A stretch of 64,000 bases of DNA, from NCBI RefSeq assembly GCF_047922965.1, contig NZ_CP150481.1:4278001-4342000 (forward strand), read 5' to 3'. Source of the stretch: Neptunicella plasticusilytica. GTDB lineage: Bacteria > Pseudomonadota > Gammaproteobacteria > Enterobacterales > Alteromonadaceae. Each line of letters opens with the position of its first letter. Position 1 is the first letter of the stretch. This document shows positions 62,954-64,000 of the stretch, piece by piece. The position numbers and the translations under genes were made by a program. The notes beneath the pieces were generated by a model. That model had not been told where the DNA came from. It ran no database searches and saw only the letters and a list, made by a program, of their open reading frames with translations.

Positions 62954-64000
62954 TCAGAAATTATAAGTCAGACTAGCAGAAATACGCTTATCTATCAGTG
63001 TATTACTTGGCTGACTGGAATCTCTATCTAGATAGCGCAAATTGACGCTAGTGGTTATATTTCGTCCTAACTCTTTGGTTAGCCCCAAACCGACCGTTTG
63101 AGTTTTGTCTGGCACTTCTTCTGTTTCAAACTGATATTCAGCTACATTGGCAGAAAAATTAACGTCTGTGGTTCGATTTAACTTATAAATTGCACGAATT
63201 GCTATACTTTGATTGTCGCGTTGCCGATTGGATTCAAGATAGTCTGTACTGCCTTTATTAGCCCCAATTCCCAAAGTCAGCTTACGACGGGTCCAGCTCA
63301 AGTCGATATTGGCGCTTTTGCGTAAATACACTTCTTCTGATAGTTCAGGTACTTGCTGCTGAAAGTCAAAGCTCTGTTCTCCGGGCAGCAATTCATAGCC
63401 TACCTCTGGCTGAAAGCAATTTTCAAATTGCGTATCACCTACCGGACAGACTATCACCATATCTACATTATTCTGGGTAATACGCGAACGTGTAGTAATG
63501 CTCTCGTGATATCCAATTAAGGTGCGAATATCACGAGTACTATGAATAAGACTAAAGTCATAGGAATCACCATAAAAGCGTTTTCCATAATTGGCGCCGA
63601 TAGAAGTACGACTGCTAAATGCCCATTTCAGATCAAGACCTAAATAATCCTGCTCCTGATCATTTAATGATTTCTCGATGCGATTGACCGTCACAGTAAT
63701 ATATCGACTGTCGGAGACAAACCATTCTAGTCCAGCACCATAACTGGTTTGATCGTATGCGTCAGAAAACTCGACTCGATTTGAGCCGAATTCATTTTTT
63801 TCGTCTTGGCCGGTTAAAACAAAACGCAAGTCTTTCATAAATAACGGGAATGAAAACTTGGCATTAACTACTCGTGACTCAAAGTCATCGCTAACTTCAC
63901 GCTTGGTATTATTATAAGACGCTGAAATATTCCAATCGACATAACGAATATTTTTGCCACGATAGAAACGTACATTTGCACCGTAGGTTTCGTTGTTAAA
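62954..64000 (-). CDS. PEP-CTERM/EPS-associated outer-membrane beta-barrel protein, C-terminal part
   Basis: The frame stays open from the stop at 62954 to the right edge, so the methionine at 63838 is internal and the gene continues outside. About 348 residues are visible, a series of alternating beta strands (GAGLEWFVSDSRYITVTVNRIEKSLND, YLGLDLKWAFSSRTSIGANYGKRFYG, IRAIYKLNRTTDVNFSANVAEYQFE) ending in RISASLTYNF, the outer-membrane barrel signature. It resembles the TIGR03016-type barrel proteins that accompany XrtA ATPases in exosortase loci, which suits the neighbouring ATPase, though here the two are convergent. Confidence 0.72.
   Translation of the reverse strand, partial: FNNETYGANVRFYRGKNIRYVDWNISASYNNTKREVSDDFESRVVNAKFSFPLFMKDLRFVLTGQDEKNEFGSNRVEFSDAYDQTSYGAGLEWFVSDSRYITVTVNRIEKSLNDQEQDYLGLDLKWAFSSRTSIGANYGKRFYGDSYDFSLIHSTRDIRTLIGYHESITTRSRITQNNVDMVIVCPVGDTQFENCFQPEVGYELLPGEQSFDFQQQVPELSEEVYLRKSANIDLSWTRRKLTLGIGANKGSTDYLESNRQRDNQSIAIRAIYKLNRTTDVNFSANVAEYQFETEEVPDKTQTVGLGLTKELGRNITTSVNLRYLDRDSSQPSNTLIDKRISASLTYNF

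Noticed and set aside
63836..63838. Methionine codon at 63838 as the start of the barrel protein
   Set aside because: The frame remains open and beta-strand-rich upstream to the window edge, with no signal peptide at this codon, so it is internal.

Overview
The window reads as chromosomal DNA from a marine-type gammaproteobacterium, most likely Alteromonadales. Supporting signs are moderate GC, a class II IlvC with a divergent IlvY, UbiK, AcpH, Fre next to UbiD, an Mrp antiporter, a large TIGR01782-like TonB receptor and an AgaR/AgaS/AgaK/AgaA-type amino-sugar pathway. Species cannot be named from sequence reading alone. I see no CRISPR array, prophage, rRNA gene or transposase gene.

Layout. 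0-3.6 kb: end of an mrp Na+/H+ antiporter operon (mrpE-F-G, minus strand), a small secreted Rap1a/Tai-like protein and an OmpR/EnvZ-type two-component pair. 3.8-7.8 kb: ilvC with divergent ilvY, then yifB. 7.9-8.1 kb: a MITE-like inverted-repeat element. 8.2-13 kb: an RND/MMPL transporter, a LolA-like periplasmic protein and a LysM-beta-barrel outer-membrane protein in a row. 13-18.4 kb: a TRIC-family membrane protein, then an ilv attenuator (leader peptide and terminator) followed directly by ilvE-ilvD-ilvA, without ilvGM. 18.4-26 kb: two GGDEF-EAL proteins, ubiK, rep and cytochrome c5. 26.2-26.7 kb: tRNA-Arg(CCG) preceded by two 137-bp tandem units that each begin with the 5' end of the tRNA gene, and followed by a decayed tRNA 3' end.

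27.6-46.5 kb is the accessory centrepiece, a GalNAc-type amino-sugar utilization locus. It holds agaR, agaZ, a TonB receptor, a four-gene module (2OG-hydroxylase-like protein, TPR-sulfotransferase, second sulfotransferase, SapC-like protein), a small secreted protein, a sugar MFS transporter, a secreted GH20 hexosaminidase, a secreted CBM-GH16 endohydrolase, agaS, agaK, agaA and a class I fructose-1,6-bisphosphatase. Intergenic TTTCATTT repeats in 10-bp phase probably mark the AgaR operators. The inferred flow is extracellular cutting by GH16, outer-membrane uptake by the TonB receptor, trimming by GH20, inner-membrane entry by the MFS carrier, phosphorylation by AgaK, deacetylation by AgaA, deamination/isomerisation by AgaS to tagatose-6-phosphate, then AgaZ. 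No tagatose-6-phosphate kinase or catalytic AgaY/GatY aldolase is in the window, and a dedicated FBPase ends the operon, so the lower pathway may differ from the E. coli one.

46.6-61 kb is mainly housekeeping: ppc, an FklB-type PPIase, a SulP permease, small DUF proteins, ubiD-fre, dsbA, btuB under a cobalamin riboswitch, srkA and ccoG. 61-64 kb enters what looks like an exosortase/EPS-type locus: a small membrane protein, an XrtA/ExeA-type ATPase, two tiny ORFs and an outer-membrane beta-barrel protein cut by the window edge.
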